From the NCBI RefSeq assembly GCF_023101765.2, contig NC_064229.1, forward strand, positions 3,786,001 to 3,850,000: a DNA stretch of 64,000 nucleotides, in the 5' to 3' direction. A program made the translations under genes and the position numbers. The stretch comes from Spodoptera frugiperda. Its lineage: Eukaryota; Arthropoda; Insecta; Lepidoptera; Noctuidae. Below the pieces are notes generated by a model. The model worked only from the letters and a program-made list of their open reading frames with translations, was not told the DNA's origin and searched no databases. Position 1 is the first letter of the stretch. Each line of letters opens with the position of its first letter. Shown piece by piece: positions 1-11,261 of this stretch.

Positions 1-300
1 TTATCCTGGGCATAAAATGGGATACTTTTTATCCTGGAAAAATACGTAGAAAAAAAATCTTTATTTTTCAGTTTTATTCTACAGAACGCGAGCTCAACAG
101 CAGTAGGTAGCTCAATAGAAGGGTTCTCCTTAATTTTATGGGCCTCGCCGTATTTGGGTCCAATAGATATTTATAAGATGTCATTGTCAGAGTTACACAA
201 AATGGAGAAATAAAACTTCCACGCGAAGACCGACATCCGCGCGGACGGAGTCGCGGGCGGAAGCTAGTTTTAATAATAAATGGTAAAATCCACAATTTTA
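1..300. repeat. Interspersed repeat end, no gene
   Basis: Noncoding. The stretch at about 215-270 carries the CpG-rich string cgcggacggagtcgcgggcg followed by gaagctagt. That ending recurs in related form at 57355-57385 in this window (tacgcgagcgaagctgcagacatcagctagt-like) and is familiar to me from lepidopteran interspersed repeats. The first 50 bases repeat a tatcctgg motif twice. Confidence 0.4.
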
Positions 301-352
301 TAGGTCACTGAAGTTAGCTGATATTATCACATAGGTACATTTTAAAATAATG

Positions 353-394
353 TGCGATACGTACCTAAAGAACTGTCTTTAGGTACGTATCGCA
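353..394. other. Perfect 18-bp stem-loop
   Basis: Arms 353-370 and 377-394 are exact reverse complements (TGCGATACGTACCTAAAG and its complement) around a 6-base loop. No gene flanks it. It could be a foldback remnant of a transposon or a transcribed hairpin. The stem is short for an animal pre-miRNA. Confidence 0.85.
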
Positions 395-1499
395 AGCAAT
401 TTTCACGAAAGCTACTCGTACTGTGAGAGCTAAGTTTTGCGATATCGATATGGGATGCCAATCAGTCTACGTAAGTATAGGCGATCCAGGTCCGGGTATT
501 GTTGTTCCGGGTATAGATATGATGTAGGTGTAAACTTCTATTTTTGTGATCACACCCAAAATGTTCCAAAGACCTTCCTTTCAAGGTTCACCGAACAATA
601 TAAAACCTATTTTTTTTTTTGTTGACTGGGGGAAACCTTCAAATGGCGCTTAACTTTCTGGGGAAAAAGCTAAAGCCCGGTGGCGACTATCCGCACCTAA
701 AGGTGGAACCGGGTCCTCTTAGTAGATCAACCCCGAAAGCCCCCATGGCACTTCCCTATGGACACCTACATCCTTGAATTTCTCAAACAATATCAAACCT
801 AGTAACTGTTATTTTATAAATGTATCTACGTACCTACTACAACATGTCTATTATCTAGTTTCCATTCCAGTCTACCTTCCACACAGTCATTTACGATTCC
901 ACATCGATACAGGACTCAAATTCAATTCCATTTACACTTCGTATTTCACAAAGCTCGAGTTCACAGTAAACTATAGGTATGCGACCACATCATTATTCAC
1001 CCAGCGACTCTTAAGCTACAAAAACCAAAGAATGTCGCTCACATGAATAAAAACATTACACCCTTAATACAACGTAGCAAGGTTCAAAATACCTTGCAGT
1101 ATAAGCTTCACATCAGCTGTTCTGGTTTTATACGAGCTCAGAAACAATGGACATTTTATCCACACCGAAGTGGTAACATTATCTGCAGCTATTCAGTTTG
1201 TTTAGTCTCTGTAACTTTAGTATTAGAGTTCAAAATCGCGTGGCAAAGTTCCGTATCCTAGAATTGAAATTAATACCGACATTATGATGCGTCGCGGCGC
1301 CTATCAACAATGTGTTATTGAATATCAAGTATAGACATTTGCTATAACCGCTGATAAGGGTATATTAGATATACAAATACGGGTTTCTGTATTCTGTTCG
1401 TAAAAAGAATATTAATGTTATTTGGTCTTTCTGGTAATGGGTTGGAGACACAACACCTTTTAATAAAAGGCTTTTATTCTGCGAAGGAAGGCAGAGAAG
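395..1499. other. No gene seen
   Basis: AT-rich noncoding DNA. Short open frames at 437-625, 774-1046 and 1043-1261 have no domain, codon bias or conserved context. A less AT-rich patch at about 630-760 may be repeat-derived. Confidence 0.5.
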
Positions 1500-1502
1500 C
1501 AT

Positions 1503-1690
1503 AATGCGCGGTGGCTGTGCAACCGTCTGCCATGTAATGTCTAGACTAGTCTAGCGAGTTTGATTCCTGCACAGAGCAACTCTTTGTGTGATCCACAAAT
1601 TGTTGTTTCGGGTCTGGGTGTCCTGTGTATGTGAACTTGTATGTTTGTAAACGCACATACGACACAGGAGAAAATACTAGTGGGGAAAAG
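1503..1690 (+). repeat. SINE-like repeat, copy 1
   Basis: The segment runs from a gene-like head (ggtggctgtgcaaccgtctg) through gagtttgattcctgc, similar to a pol III B box, to ccacaaattgttgtttcggg and a tail ending in acgacacagga. A second copy lies in reverse orientation at about 20365-20515, where the B-box-like string reads GGTTCGATTC. The tRNA-like head suggests a SINE; family identity was not checked. Confidence 0.55.
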
Positions 1691-2514
1691 TTTATTTTAA
1701 AACTTTGATGACTTGCCATGGACTACCTACGAGAATTTTTGAAAATCAAGAAATTAGATTTTTGTAACCTGGGAATCAGATTTAATTACTGCATCAAACT
1801 GTATAGGTAAGTATGTATCGCTTATTTTCGAATTTCATATTATTTGCATTGGTTATAATAAGAATTCATAACTTTAATTTGTTTTAAAATACATCTAATT
1901 ATTAGTACACTAGTACTCAATATGTACATAAGACTAAAGAACTATGTCTATTATCATACTCATACAAAGGTGGCTATAATTAGACCATTACAAATGTGCA
2001 AACTATCATTCCAAAAGAATGTGACAATGCCGCACAACTTGCTTAGGTTGGAGTGAGAGGTCTGATAATAATGACTTATAACAGTTTGCATATTTGAATT
2101 GGCCCAGTTATAGCAACAACAATAAATTACTTAAACACTTTTTTTTATTTGACACAAAATAAGGGTGTAATGTGAAAGTTAAAGTAATCAAAGTTAGTAA
2201 TAAAAAGAAAAACAGTTTGAATAAAATATACATGTTTTATTATCATATCAATCAATTGACAACCTTATACAGACTAAACATAAAGCCTATTTACCCTAGA
2301 AGGGATAGGCAGATCTTTGTTAGCTATGCTACATAAGTAGCCTGAATGTTGGCATACATTTTGTATGACAATAGCTTGATATTTAACCAAAACAGGTTAT
2401 TATAGTACTTCAAGATGTATAATGCAACTACAAATCTAAATTTGTAGGTAATTCTAGTGTTTAGTTTGTTCCCGAGAACTAAATAAAGTAAATAATATGG
2501 CATTCAGCAACTTA
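1691..2514. other. Intergenic and probable 3' UTR of the next gene
   Basis: No coding frame. The right part (about 2225-2514) is probably the 3' UTR of the minus-strand gene that ends at 2515. On the minus strand a potential AATAAA lies near 2234 (TTTATT on plus). Confidence 0.4.
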
Positions 2515-3339
2515 TTATGAATATCCCTTTATTATGGATAGATTTGTGCCCTTAAACGCTAATACATCATCAGGATTAGCTTTAATCTTTTCTATGATAG
2601 CTTGTTTATTAAACTTGATCTCATTTGTGTAATCCTGTTTTAACATTCTCATTTTATTTACAATTTTATTTCTAAGGGTTTTAGGCATATCCTGGCTTTG
2701 TAACATACTGCCAAGTTCTGGGAGTGTGTCTGGTAGATTTATTTCATTATCTGTGTACTCTATAGCTATGCTTTTAGATTTTGTTTGAATTTCACTGTAT
2801 CCTTTGACTTTTTTAGCACAAATATGCTTATCTGGTACTCTATCTACTGCAACCTGCTTGCCATCATCGTCAAACACTATTTTCTTGTTTAATTTACAGT
2901 CACATTCACTGTCAGTTGATTCTTCCGAGTTTAGTTTCCTTTTTCTGTGTGAACTGCCTCCTGCTCCAATGTTCAAGTCCAATAAATGGCCATATTTTGT
3001 TTCTATTTTGTTAATTACATCTTTGCACCTTTTATATACAGTTTTCAATTCTTCTAAGTCACTTTTATCAATAATTTCAGTTGTATCTTCGTCTGAAGAC
3101 ACTGATTTTTGTGTGGCATTTTTATGTTTTTTGTTTGATTTTCGCTTCGTTTTACGATCATTTTCTAATGGTTTTGGGGATGTTTCTTCGGTATTCCTTT
3201 CAATAGAAGTAGTTTCACTGGTATTTATGAGCTCCCGCACATGATTCTTTACAATAACATACGATTTTGGCTCCACCAAAGGTTTTCGAATCAACGCCAC
3301 TTCTACAGGTTTTTCACAATCTTCTTGAACAACCATCAT
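2515..3339 (-). CDS. Lysine-rich probably nuclear protein of unknown function
   Basis: A single uninterrupted frame of 274 codons opens with ATG-ATG. I do not recognise the family. The N-terminal 80 residues are mixed. A basic cluster (KTKRKSNKKHKN, about residues 63-74) and RKRK near 133 look like nuclear localisation signals, and acidic/serine patches (SSDEDTTE) alternate with them. Residues about 95-122 (LEELKTVYKRCKDVINKIETKYG) should form an amphipathic helix. The C-terminal 80 residues (LPDTLPELGSMLQ ... KFNKQAIIEKI) look like a folded helical domain and end in an aromatic IIKGYS. Length and composition are those of a real protein rather than a chance frame. An upstream 5' UTR intron is possible, because TTACAG precedes the start on the minus strand. 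A CACGTG E-box lies 81 bases upstream of the start. Confidence 0.75.
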   Translation of the reverse strand: MMVVQEDCEKPVEVALIRKPLVEPKSYVIVKNHVRELINTSETTSIERNTEETSPKPLENDRKTKRKSNKKHKNATQKSVSSDEDTTEIIDKSDLEELKTVYKRCKDVINKIETKYGHLLDLNIGAGGSSHRKRKLNSEESTDSECDCKLNKKIVFDDDGKQVAVDRVPDKHICAKKVKGYSEIQTKSKSIAIEYTDNEINLPDTLPELGSMLQSQDMPKTLRNKIVNKMRMLKQDYTNEIKFNKQAIIEKIKANPDDVLAFKGTNLSIIKGYS

Positions 3340-4116
3340 AAAATGCTCTGTAATTCGTTAGATCAATACTTTAGAATTACGTTTTTAAACAATATTTACT
3401 TGTAAAAGTTTATAATAAACACGTGCAGTGCAACCACATATTACGCCGTACATTTGACATTGACAGCCGAGTAGTGAAGTGCCACGCCGTTGGACGAGAG
3501 TTACAACAAAATGGCGCCGTTAGTCGAGTGAACTAATCTGACAAAGTCCCTCATTCAGTCGTAAAATCTGTTTGTGTTGTTTTTTCATATTACAATAATC
3601 TGATTTTTATATTTAAGATATAAATAAATTTTATTCCGATCTTTTTTTAAATTATATTGACACAAAAAATTACAGTGTTGCCAGTTTCAAAATTGTAGAT
3701 TTAACATTTTCTAAGTCCTAACATCACGCTACTTTATTCAAAAGGGAATGGGACTTTTTTACATTTTAACACCCACTTTTCGTGGAGTATTTTGTTTTGG
3801 GTGCCAGGCAAACCGTTAAATACGGATAACAGTACATACATCAAAGGGACTCTACGACTAGAATGAGAGAAATAGTCTACAAACTAAACATTTCGATCCC
3901 AGGTTTATCTTTTACTTACTACGGATAAAACACTGCATAAGGAATTTGCCATAACTTTCATATAAATTATTCAACTTTTGAAAGTTTTTAAATGTGCTTG
4001 CTAATGAACTATTAGGTATAGTTTCAATGTCAATAGTAAAGTAAAATGTGGGTAAAGGATATGCTGACCAAAATGAAAAAATTAAATAACAATGTAATAA
4101 AACAATTTATAAATAT
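3340..4116. promoter_or_regulatory. Promoter side of the 2515-3339 gene and 3' flank of PINX1
   Basis: Minus-strand transcripts of the lysine-rich gene should start within about 3340-3560. This stretch holds a CACGTG E-box at 3420-3425 and a CpG-richer block at about 3440-3530. The rest is AT-rich with no gene. PINX1 ends at 4117, and the stretch just below it should be its 3' UTR. Confidence 0.4.
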
Positions 4117-5431
4117 TTATTCAGTACCCTTATCTTTCCTCTTTTTCTTTTTTTTAGGGACATAATCTTCAGTTACATGTTCAGTGGTAGCGTCAATATC
4201 AATATCTTTTTTCTTTTTAGATTTTTTAGTTTCAACGGGTTCCTCTACAGTTTGCTCAGGTTCTACAGGTTCTGTTATACTTTCCTCAAAATCTTTCTTC
4301 TTTTTCTTTTTTGATTTTTTACTCTTTTGTGTGTCTTCTACATTGGAATCAGGTTCTATGGGAGTATTCTCATCATCTACAATCTCACTGGCTACTGGTT
4401 CTTCATCTTGCTGTTTCCTCTTTTTTTTCTTCTTCTTTTTACTCTCAACTAAGTTTTCATTATTTTCATTATCAGCAGTTTCATTCTCTTCTGTGTTAGC
4501 TAAAGAAAACGATTGGAAACCAAATCCTTGATGAGTTTCTTCCTCATCCTCTCTATCCATAGTTCCTGAGAAGCCTCGGAATGAATAGTCAGTGTTTTCA
4601 TCATCATTTGTAGTGTTATTTTGTATGTTAAGTTTATTTTTAGATTTCATTGCGGCCAGTTTACTTTTGAAGTAATCTTCCATGCTACCTCCTTCTTTAA
4701 ACACTTTATCAACTGGTGTGGAGTCTTTTTCATCCTTCTCATCACTGGTTTCAACTTTTTCTTCAGTAGTTGACTTATTTTCACTTTTTAAAGTCTTTTT
4801 ACCAAAAATGTTAGCTAAATCCTTTTCACTGTAGCGAGTTAAATCCTTTCCTCTTGTAAACTTGTGATAGTGTACTCTTGCTTTACTCGTCTTTGACTTC
4901 ACTTCAAGTGATACTCCGCTGTGTAATTTTTCATCATCTTTACTGCTGCCTGAAATATAAGTTAAGAGTAACTATTAGAAATTGTGTTTATTGATGAAAA
5001 TTAATTTGTTAAGTATTGCATCAAGTTAAATAATGTTACTTTATGTATTAATAAATAGAGATCACGTTTTATTGACTATAAAAAGTTAATTTGTAACTTG
5101 TATAAAACTAAACTATGTGTAATAAAGTAATAACTTGTAATGAAGACTCACCATTGGATAAATTAGCTAATAATGAATTGAAGTCATCCTCATGTTTTGT
5201 CCACTGATCGTTCCTGTCTTCGAAACCCAATCCTCTATCATCATTCTTGTATCTGGCTACAACATGTTCTACAATTCCATTTTCTTTAGCACCTAACCCC
5301 TTTCCCGCACTCCATCCCATTTTCTCCAGCATTCGCTGACCAAACTTCGTTGTATCTTCACTCCACGCATTGTTCTTAGCTCGTAAATTTATTACTTTTT
5401 GTTTACGGCGAGGTCCCGCTAGCATAGCCAT
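4117..5431 (-). CDS. PINX1: PINX1: G-patch telomerase-inhibitor/ribosome-biogenesis protein
   Basis: Two exons: 5431-5152 and 4949-4117, 370 residues in total. The intron (5151-4950) has a GTGAGT donor and a TTTCAG acceptor, and the glycine codon is split after its first base. The N-terminus MAMLAGPRRKQK followed by NAWSEDTTKFGQRMLEKMGW matches the PINX1 signature. The G-patch spans about residues 26-72 (GWSAGKGLGAKENG). Exon 2 continues with the family's second conserved block, KTSKARVHYHKFTRGKDL (about 113-130), then DLANIFGKK and a MEDYFKSKLAAMKSK segment. The long Lys-rich tail, with tracts of 6-8 lysines and Glu/Thr spacers, is typical of the telomerase-binding, nucleolar C-terminus of the family. 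Human PINX1 is of similar length. Known family roles are telomerase inhibition, rRNA processing and activation of the DEAH helicase DHX15/Prp43 through the G-patch. The function in this insect is inferred from homology. Confidence 0.95.
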
Positions 5432-6725
5432 GATTATTTTGTTTTACAATGCATTGCACACGTGAGAATATTGTTAACAAAAACAAAATGGAAGACAAAT
5501 ACGTGAACTGTGAAGTTGTGAACGAGTTCTCTTTCTGACAGCGCGATGTCACTATGTGTTTAGTTTCCGAAACGTGATTCGTTCGGAGTGAACTGAAGTT
5601 CGCGCGCTACGTAGTGAATCCAGCGACGCCATTGGTGCTTCATTCGGTTACGTTGGCATTACTGACTAGCGCGGTCCAGCGACATTCCATGCGATTGTTC
5701 GTATCTTGAGCATAGACGACCATTTGCGTAATTTGATTTGAAGCATGAAATATTTTTGAATTACAATGTTAGCCGCCATAATAAACAATTTTAGATAAAT
5801 TGACCGATAAGACTGCATGAACACAAAATAGAGATTCAAGTAAATTATACGAAATTATTGGTAGACATTATTTATTTTAAAGATTCGACCGAAACGGTAG
5901 CTTATCCTCATATTTTAGTACTGCACCCTATGTGACCGACTTTGCAGTACCGCAATGGGGTGGGAGAATCTTTCGAGTCAATTAATGTGTCAGTGTTTGA
6001 ACGTCAGTAGTTAGAAGTCATTAGCAATGCATTGTACTGCTAACTCATTATTCAGTATAGTGTCAGTTTAACCTCTGCATACCATCTGCAACTTTGATTT
6101 TACTGTGCATTGGGATAGTTTATGTAATGTAGTTTCGACCTGTTATCTTTTCATGTGACTTTTTTTCCTCTTATTATTATTTTCAGTGAAGTTAATCGTT
6201 ATGACCAAATGGGCTTGATAATTGTCTGTACCTATAGGTACTACGGTTACATGCAATTTATTAGGATATTTATATTTTATAGTTAAAAAGTAATAAGTAG
6301 TACCGTTTTAGAGAGATACAAATTTTTCACTGAATATCCTTTATTATTATGTTTGGTATTCGTAATTTATTCATTAGTAAACACAAAATACCGCAACATA
6401 AACCGGATGTAATACCGTATTGCTATACAAATAATAAGTATTGCAACATAAAATATAACTTCCCAAAACTTGTTTAAGATAGCTGATAAAAACTTAACAT
6501 AATGTAATAATGCGTAATGAAAATACTCGCTCTTTCAATAAAAAGTTTTCAAATATTACAATGTATGTATTACAATGTCCATAAATCAAAACTTGACTAA
6601 TTACCATTGGGGTGACAGGTGCAACACTAAACCGATCAATAATCGCTGCATAGGTACACTCCATTACTACGTTCAGTGTACACAGGACGATAGCTGTACC
6701 ACGAGTACAGCAGCGGTGTAGGCAC
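5432..6725. promoter_or_regulatory. Divergent promoter region between PINX1 and angel
   Basis: The stretch separates the PINX1 start (5431, minus) from the angel frame (plus). A CACGTG E-box lies at 5459-5464, 28 bases before the PINX1 ATG. CpG dinucleotides are enriched at about 5520-5720, consistent with the core promoter. The angel transcript may also begin here: TTTTTACGTTCAG at 6754-6766 looks like a splice acceptor, so a 5' exon could lie at 5750-6500. No other gene is seen. Confidence 0.45.
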
Positions 6726-8069
6726 TTGTTGAATAGCCATTTGATTGTCAACATTTTTACGTTCAGTCAATCCTACAATGATGAAGTGTTACAGGGTGAT
6801 TCTAAAGTGCGAAGCGATCTTGATTCGTCAGTGCTATGTAAACCGCTACAGGTGTCGGCCAGCCACCACAGCTTAACACCAAGCTATGACTACTACAGAA
6901 GGTGGGAGACAGTCGGATTGACCAGCAATGGACTCTTCGGTAACTCCATAGAGTTCAAAATTATGTCGTACAACGTGCGGTCACAAAGCCTTCTGGAAAA
7001 ATATCCGTGGTTTTATAAAAAATGCCCGAGTCAGTCTTTGTTGTGGGAGAACAGGGTGCGTCTGTTGTTTAATGACATAATCAACCAGTTACCCGATATA
7101 TTGTGTCTTCAAGAAATAGAAGAGAAACAAGTGGGCATGTTTAATTTGAAATTAAATGAGCTCGGCTATCAGGGTGTTTATAAGAAAAAAAGTTCTGACG
7201 CCATGAGCGACGGTTGTGCAACTTACATTAAGCAATCAACGTTTAAGTTTGGAGATGTTACTTTCGTGGAGTTTAGCCAGCCGAAGGTAACGATTCTAGA
7301 TCGTCACAACATTGGCATCATAACCAAGTTGATACCTAAGAGGATGCCGGCAAAAACACTCGTCGTGGCAAACACCCATTTACTTTACAATGAAACCAAG
7401 GGGATTATTCGGCTGGCCCAAATGAAAGTTTTCCTTGCTGAAATCGATCGAGTATCCTACGTTTTTAACGGACAAGATTCTGGGTACCTCCCCATAATAT
7501 TGACTGGAGATTTCAACTCAAAGCCCGACAGCTACGTCGTTGAGTTACTGCAAGTGGGGCAAGTCAGTAGTATTGAAGAAAAACAATGGAATAACGAGGA
7601 GTGGCAAAAAATTGGTATTACAGATAATTGCCAACATTTGTCGGTTTTTGTGAACAGGAGCTACGGATTATCCACTGACTTCAGGGAGCTGCGTATTTAT
7701 AACTCGGAGCACAGCAGCTCTTGCGAGCAAGGCAGTAAGGACTTTACCAGCAAGATGCTTCATGAGGCAGTGTACTACGATCTGTTTCACAGCAACATCG
7801 TGTCAAATACGCTACATTTTCGAACAATTTACGAAACAAACAGGGGTAAGCAAAATAGATTCTTTGAAGCATCCGTTTATCACGACACTTGGTACTTGAT
7901 TGATTATATATTTTACACCGCGTGTTCTGGTTTGCGACCTATAGAGCGGTTTAGTCTCTTAGACTCTTGTGACCGCAAAAATGTTGGTACACTCCCAAGT
8001 GATTACTATGGGTCCGACCATATCTCGTTGGTAGTGGTGTTCGAATTGACTTCCAAAAGACCCTTTTAA
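6726..8069 (+). CDS. angel: Angel homologue, CCR4-type exonuclease/endonuclease/phosphatase protein
   Basis: The frame of 447 codons has a domain beginning near residue 58 (YRRWE), which matches the angel branch of the CCR4/nocturnin EEP family. Catalytic positions of the EEP fold are all visible: N83 (SYN), E130 (LCLQE), H218 (ANTHLL), D262/N264 (TGDFNS), D393 (LIDYIFY) and D431/H432 (GSDH). Family members act on RNA 3' ends; vertebrate ANGEL2 is reported to remove 2',3'-cyclic phosphates, and ANGEL1 binds eIF4E. The start is uncertain. The annotated ATG is simply the first in frame, and an acceptor-like TTTTTACGTTCAG ends at 6766, so the first ~13 residues may be intronic and the true N-terminus may come from an upstream exon. 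No intron interrupts the domain and nothing suggests decay. Confidence 0.92.
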   Translation: MLNSHLIVNIFTFSQSYNDEVLQGDSKVRSDLDSSVLCKPLQVSASHHSLTPSYDYYRRWETVGLTSNGLFGNSIEFKIMSYNVRSQSLLEKYPWFYKKCPSQSLLWENRVRLLFNDIINQLPDILCLQEIEEKQVGMFNLKLNELGYQGVYKKKSSDAMSDGCATYIKQSTFKFGDVTFVEFSQPKVTILDRHNIGIITKLIPKRMPAKTLVVANTHLLYNETKGIIRLAQMKVFLAEIDRVSYVFNGQDSGYLPIILTGDFNSKPDSYVVELLQVGQVSSIEEKQWNNEEWQKIGITDNCQHLSVFVNRSYGLSTDFRELRIYNSEHSSSCEQGSKDFTSKMLHEAVYYDLFHSNIVSNTLHFRTIYETNRGKQNRFFEASVYHDTWYLIDYIFYTACSGLRPIERFSLLDSCDRKNVGTLPSDYYGSDHISLVVVFELTSKRPF

Positions 8070-9714
8070 TCCGTCAGTCACATTTATACATTGTTTATTA
8101 TTTTTAAATGTTTACAAAAACATTGTGACTGACGATTGTGATACAGAATTAAATTCAAACAAATTTTAAGGTTAAGTGGTGTCCTAAATCTAGTCAATCA
8201 TAATTAAATTATCTTAATATTTTATTTACTAACAAACTGATATTAAATTTTGCGATATCTTTATAAAAATAGTCTGTTTAGTAAATGGTTGTGAACCAAT
8301 GTTTTTAGTTTTTTAAGAGCAAACGCGATACGGTTATTATGTCACGACTTAGAGAGTGCGTGATTTGATGGCAGAACAAAACGCTTTTTTTATAAAAATA
8401 TGGCCGCGTGATGGGAATTTGGAAATGGAATTATTTCTTAGATGGCGGTTATTATTGTTACCAACCGCACAAAACTAAAAATATATTTTATTCTCAGACC
8501 AAGATTTTTTTCCTGGTCTGAGGTTTTATTAGAACGCTTTTTTGATTACAGGGTTAATTAAATTAAATACGTATTTAAGTAGCTCATTAATAAAATTATT
8601 ATTGTCTGCCAAACAAATTAAGTTACATTTTACAACGATTTTAATTAGTAATTTATACTATGATTTTTGTTTCTTAGGCCTAATCTAAAAACCAAAGCAT
8701 TTTTATAACATTGTATTGAACATATCTATAGAATCTAACATGTGTGTTGTTAAGTATAAAATTCGTAAAAGGCTGGACCAATTCGGCTATTTATTTTTCA
8801 AAAACTGTCTTTCAAAGATGATTCGTAATAAATTAAAATTAAAAAAAACGGTAAAATAGTAAACGTCAGTTGGGTCCACAGAGTGACAATGACACTATGT
8901 CGTAAAATTAAAAAAAAAATGCTAAGTTAATCTACTAAATAAATCTACCTGCAAGTACAAAGTTAATTTTACCCTATAAATAATTTATTTTTACAGACAT
9001 TTTTCCTATTACAATTTTTTGCTACTGTAAAATCCTATGTCAAATCTATACATTTTAATTATATTTTCGTTGGAGTCTTGCATTAAAAACAAGGCAACTG
9101 CCATGTTTGAATATTTACTCTGCTTCTAAAAACTACGGTTAAATTCAAATTTGGCCATGGTCGCAAACTAATTCAGGTTTTTACAATAATATTAATAGTT
9201 AAGATTTTTATATGATAAAAATCTCAAGATTTAGTAAGCCTAGGCTTTTACAGTAGCAATTTTTATTTACCTATACCTACATGTTATTCAATTTTTAATC
9301 GTATACGACGTTGGTGTTCTCAACTAAATAATTTACTGTACAGTATAAAAAAAAATAGTACCTACCTAGTACAAAACTAAAAGTGTACGCACAATAATAC
9401 ATACTACTTACATACATAAAACTTTGTAAGCCTTATACTTTATATTTTGATTGATTAGGTTTTATTTTTTATAATTTTGAATTTTAATTTAATTAAACTT
9501 TTTTTTTAAAACCCCATTTATCCCCGAAGGTTCACAGACAATATTTTTTTTTATTTACCTCTCTATGCCATTTTTGGCGCACTCAGTGTAGGAAACATTA
9601 AATTTAAAAAATCTACGGTGTTGCAACATACAATAAATTGATTGTGTTTTAGAATTTCATATTTTTAAGAATGGTGCAAAATTATTAATTATAATTATTG
9701 TTGTATGTGTATAT
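8070..9714. other. AT-rich 3' flank of angel, no gene
   Basis: The part just after the stop is probably 3' UTR. There is a 12-bp imperfect hairpin-like pair, cagaccaagat/tcctggtctgag, near 8496-8523. No coding frame on either strand. Possible polyadenylation hexamers occur repeatedly, so the 3' end cannot be placed. Confidence 0.4.
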
Positions 9715-9716
9715 TA

Positions 9717-9805
9717 ACCCGCATTGAGCAATGCTTAAGCCTTCTCCGTGCGAGAAGAGACCTTTGGTCAGCAGTGGCCACCTATAGGCTGTTGGTGTGA
9801 TGTTA
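9717..9805 (+). repeat. Interspersed repeat, copy 1 of 2
   Basis: Starts aacccgcattgagcaatg and continues through cttctccgtgcgagaagag to ggtcagcagtggccacctat. A close copy with the same order of blocks is at 18536-18632. The ending (cagcagtgg...ctataggctg) resembles the 3' tail of RTE-type LINEs, such as the one ending at 52345. Confidence 0.6.
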
Positions 9806-9989
9806 AATGTATTTAGTAGTAGCTAGTGTAAGCTTATGTGATCCCAATGTTACCTGCAAGACTAAATAATGTTAACGCGTCCCCACCCCTAGCAAATAAA
9901 TGTTTAGATGTTTTTATCAATCTAAATGTGTTCACTAAATAATAAAGTGTAATTCAATATTATTCCAATTACTTTAGGCTTATTTTACC

Positions 9990-10106
9990 CCGGAGCTGCA
10001 GATATATCGGGTATATCGGGGCTCCGGCTCGAAGCAGGAGTAGGAATGGGGTGATTTTTAGTCTCGCTTCACCTAAGGCGGGAGAAGTGATTGGATGATT
10101 TCCCCC
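9990..10106 (+). repeat. SINE-like repeat SX, copy 1
   Basis: SX is my label for a repeat seen about ten times here. Its core reads ggggctccggctcgaagcag, then gagtaggaacggggtggttt, ttagtcagtaagagtctgac, actccctcycgcctcaccca and agtcattggatgattttccc. This copy lacks the gtcagtaagagtctgacact segment. Confidence 0.75.
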
Positions 10107-10261
10107 AGTTTAACTGTCAGAAAATTTTAAATATATGTTTCATTCAAAATGTGTCAAAATTATAGTTAAGTTAATTTAATCAGACATTGTGAAATAAGCC
10201 GTAAGATAAGGTACTTATCGTTTAGCGTTTTATGGAGTGTAAATAGTAAAAGACTTTTTGG

Positions 10262-10470
10262 GTATAAGCCGGTAAACGGGCAAACAGATCACCTGATGGT
10301 AAGCAATCGCTGCCGACAGACGTGTTATAAGTGCGTTGTCGGCCTTTTAGGAGTTAGTGGGTTGGGAATTTAAGGGTTGTTGGAGAATTGGGGAATGGGA
10401 AGATTGGGAAGAGGGGTAATTGGGCCTCCGGTAACCCCACTTACACAACGAAACACAACGCAAGCGTTAA
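10262..10470 (+). repeat. Interspersed repeat SY, copy 1
   Basis: SY is my label. Core: gatcacctgatggtaagcaa, tcgccgccgac, ttataagtgcgttgtcggcc, then a G-rich AT-poor middle and ggtaaccccacttacacaac ending in acacaacgcaagcgtt. Further copies: about 25872-25950 (partial, plus), 45495-45690 (minus) and 56415-56672 (minus). The pattern is familiar from lepidopteran genomes. Confidence 0.75.
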
Positions 10471-11260
10471 AATGTCTAATTTGGTATGGAAAACATTAAT
10501 TATTCGTTAATTAGACTGACTGATAGTTTATTAACATTATGAAACGAACCCTTAAGATATCATAATAAGACAAGTAGGCATGTACTTAATATGGTCAAAT
10601 CAGTGTCTGTAATATTAAAATTGATGTTTAATTAAGAATATTTCATCGAATTAACAATTTATGATATTATATACCTACATAAGTAATGTGTGTTTCATAA
10701 AAAAGCAGATTAACGACAAGCACGTATTTTGGCATATTATTTACTGTCACACTCAGAGTCATGACATGACATTGACAATGATATTTGTATAATTTTTAAG
10801 ATTCGAGATTATTAATTGTAGGCAGTATAGTCGACAACTTCGTATTGGAGACTCGGTTGCCAACAAGGAAAAAAAAATTGTAAAATAATTATGTGATTTA
10901 TATTGTTACTTTTGTACCAATCGTTATAATTAGGTAGGTAAATTAGGTATCTTCGTGTAATACAAACAAATGTAGCGATCGATGTCATTTAAACCTCTTT
11001 TATTAAATAAATGGTTGTGTAGCAAGAATATGTTTTTTATTCCTCCCAAGAAAAAGTCAAGTACCTATTCGTTAAACTTCCTACTTAGATGATAACCTCT
11101 CTTCTCATGGAAATGCTTTGAAATAATGTTCACTATGTGGGTTACATCGGCGAAGCCACTAGCAGAAGTAAAGCTCTTGCTAATAAAATAGAGGAAAAAC
11201 AAAAGTATGGAATTACATGGCATGGAACAATTAATAAAAAGTGACAGTGGAATTATAATT
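10471..11260. other. No gene seen
   Basis: AT-rich noncoding sequence without a recognisable feature beyond simple A/T runs. Confidence 0.5.
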
Positions 11261-11261
11261 T

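Noticed and set aside
1503..1690. tRNA gene
   Set aside because: Only a B-box-like string within an interspersed repeat; no cloverleaf can be drawn.
2804..3244. 146-codon plus-strand frame opposite the lysine-rich gene
   Set aside because: Antisense shadow; its Ser/Phe/Leu-rich composition mirrors Lys/Glu/Asp codons on the other strand.
4184..4531. Phe/Ser-rich plus-strand frames opposite PINX1 exon 2
   Set aside because: Antisense of the poly-lysine and acidic codons of PINX1.
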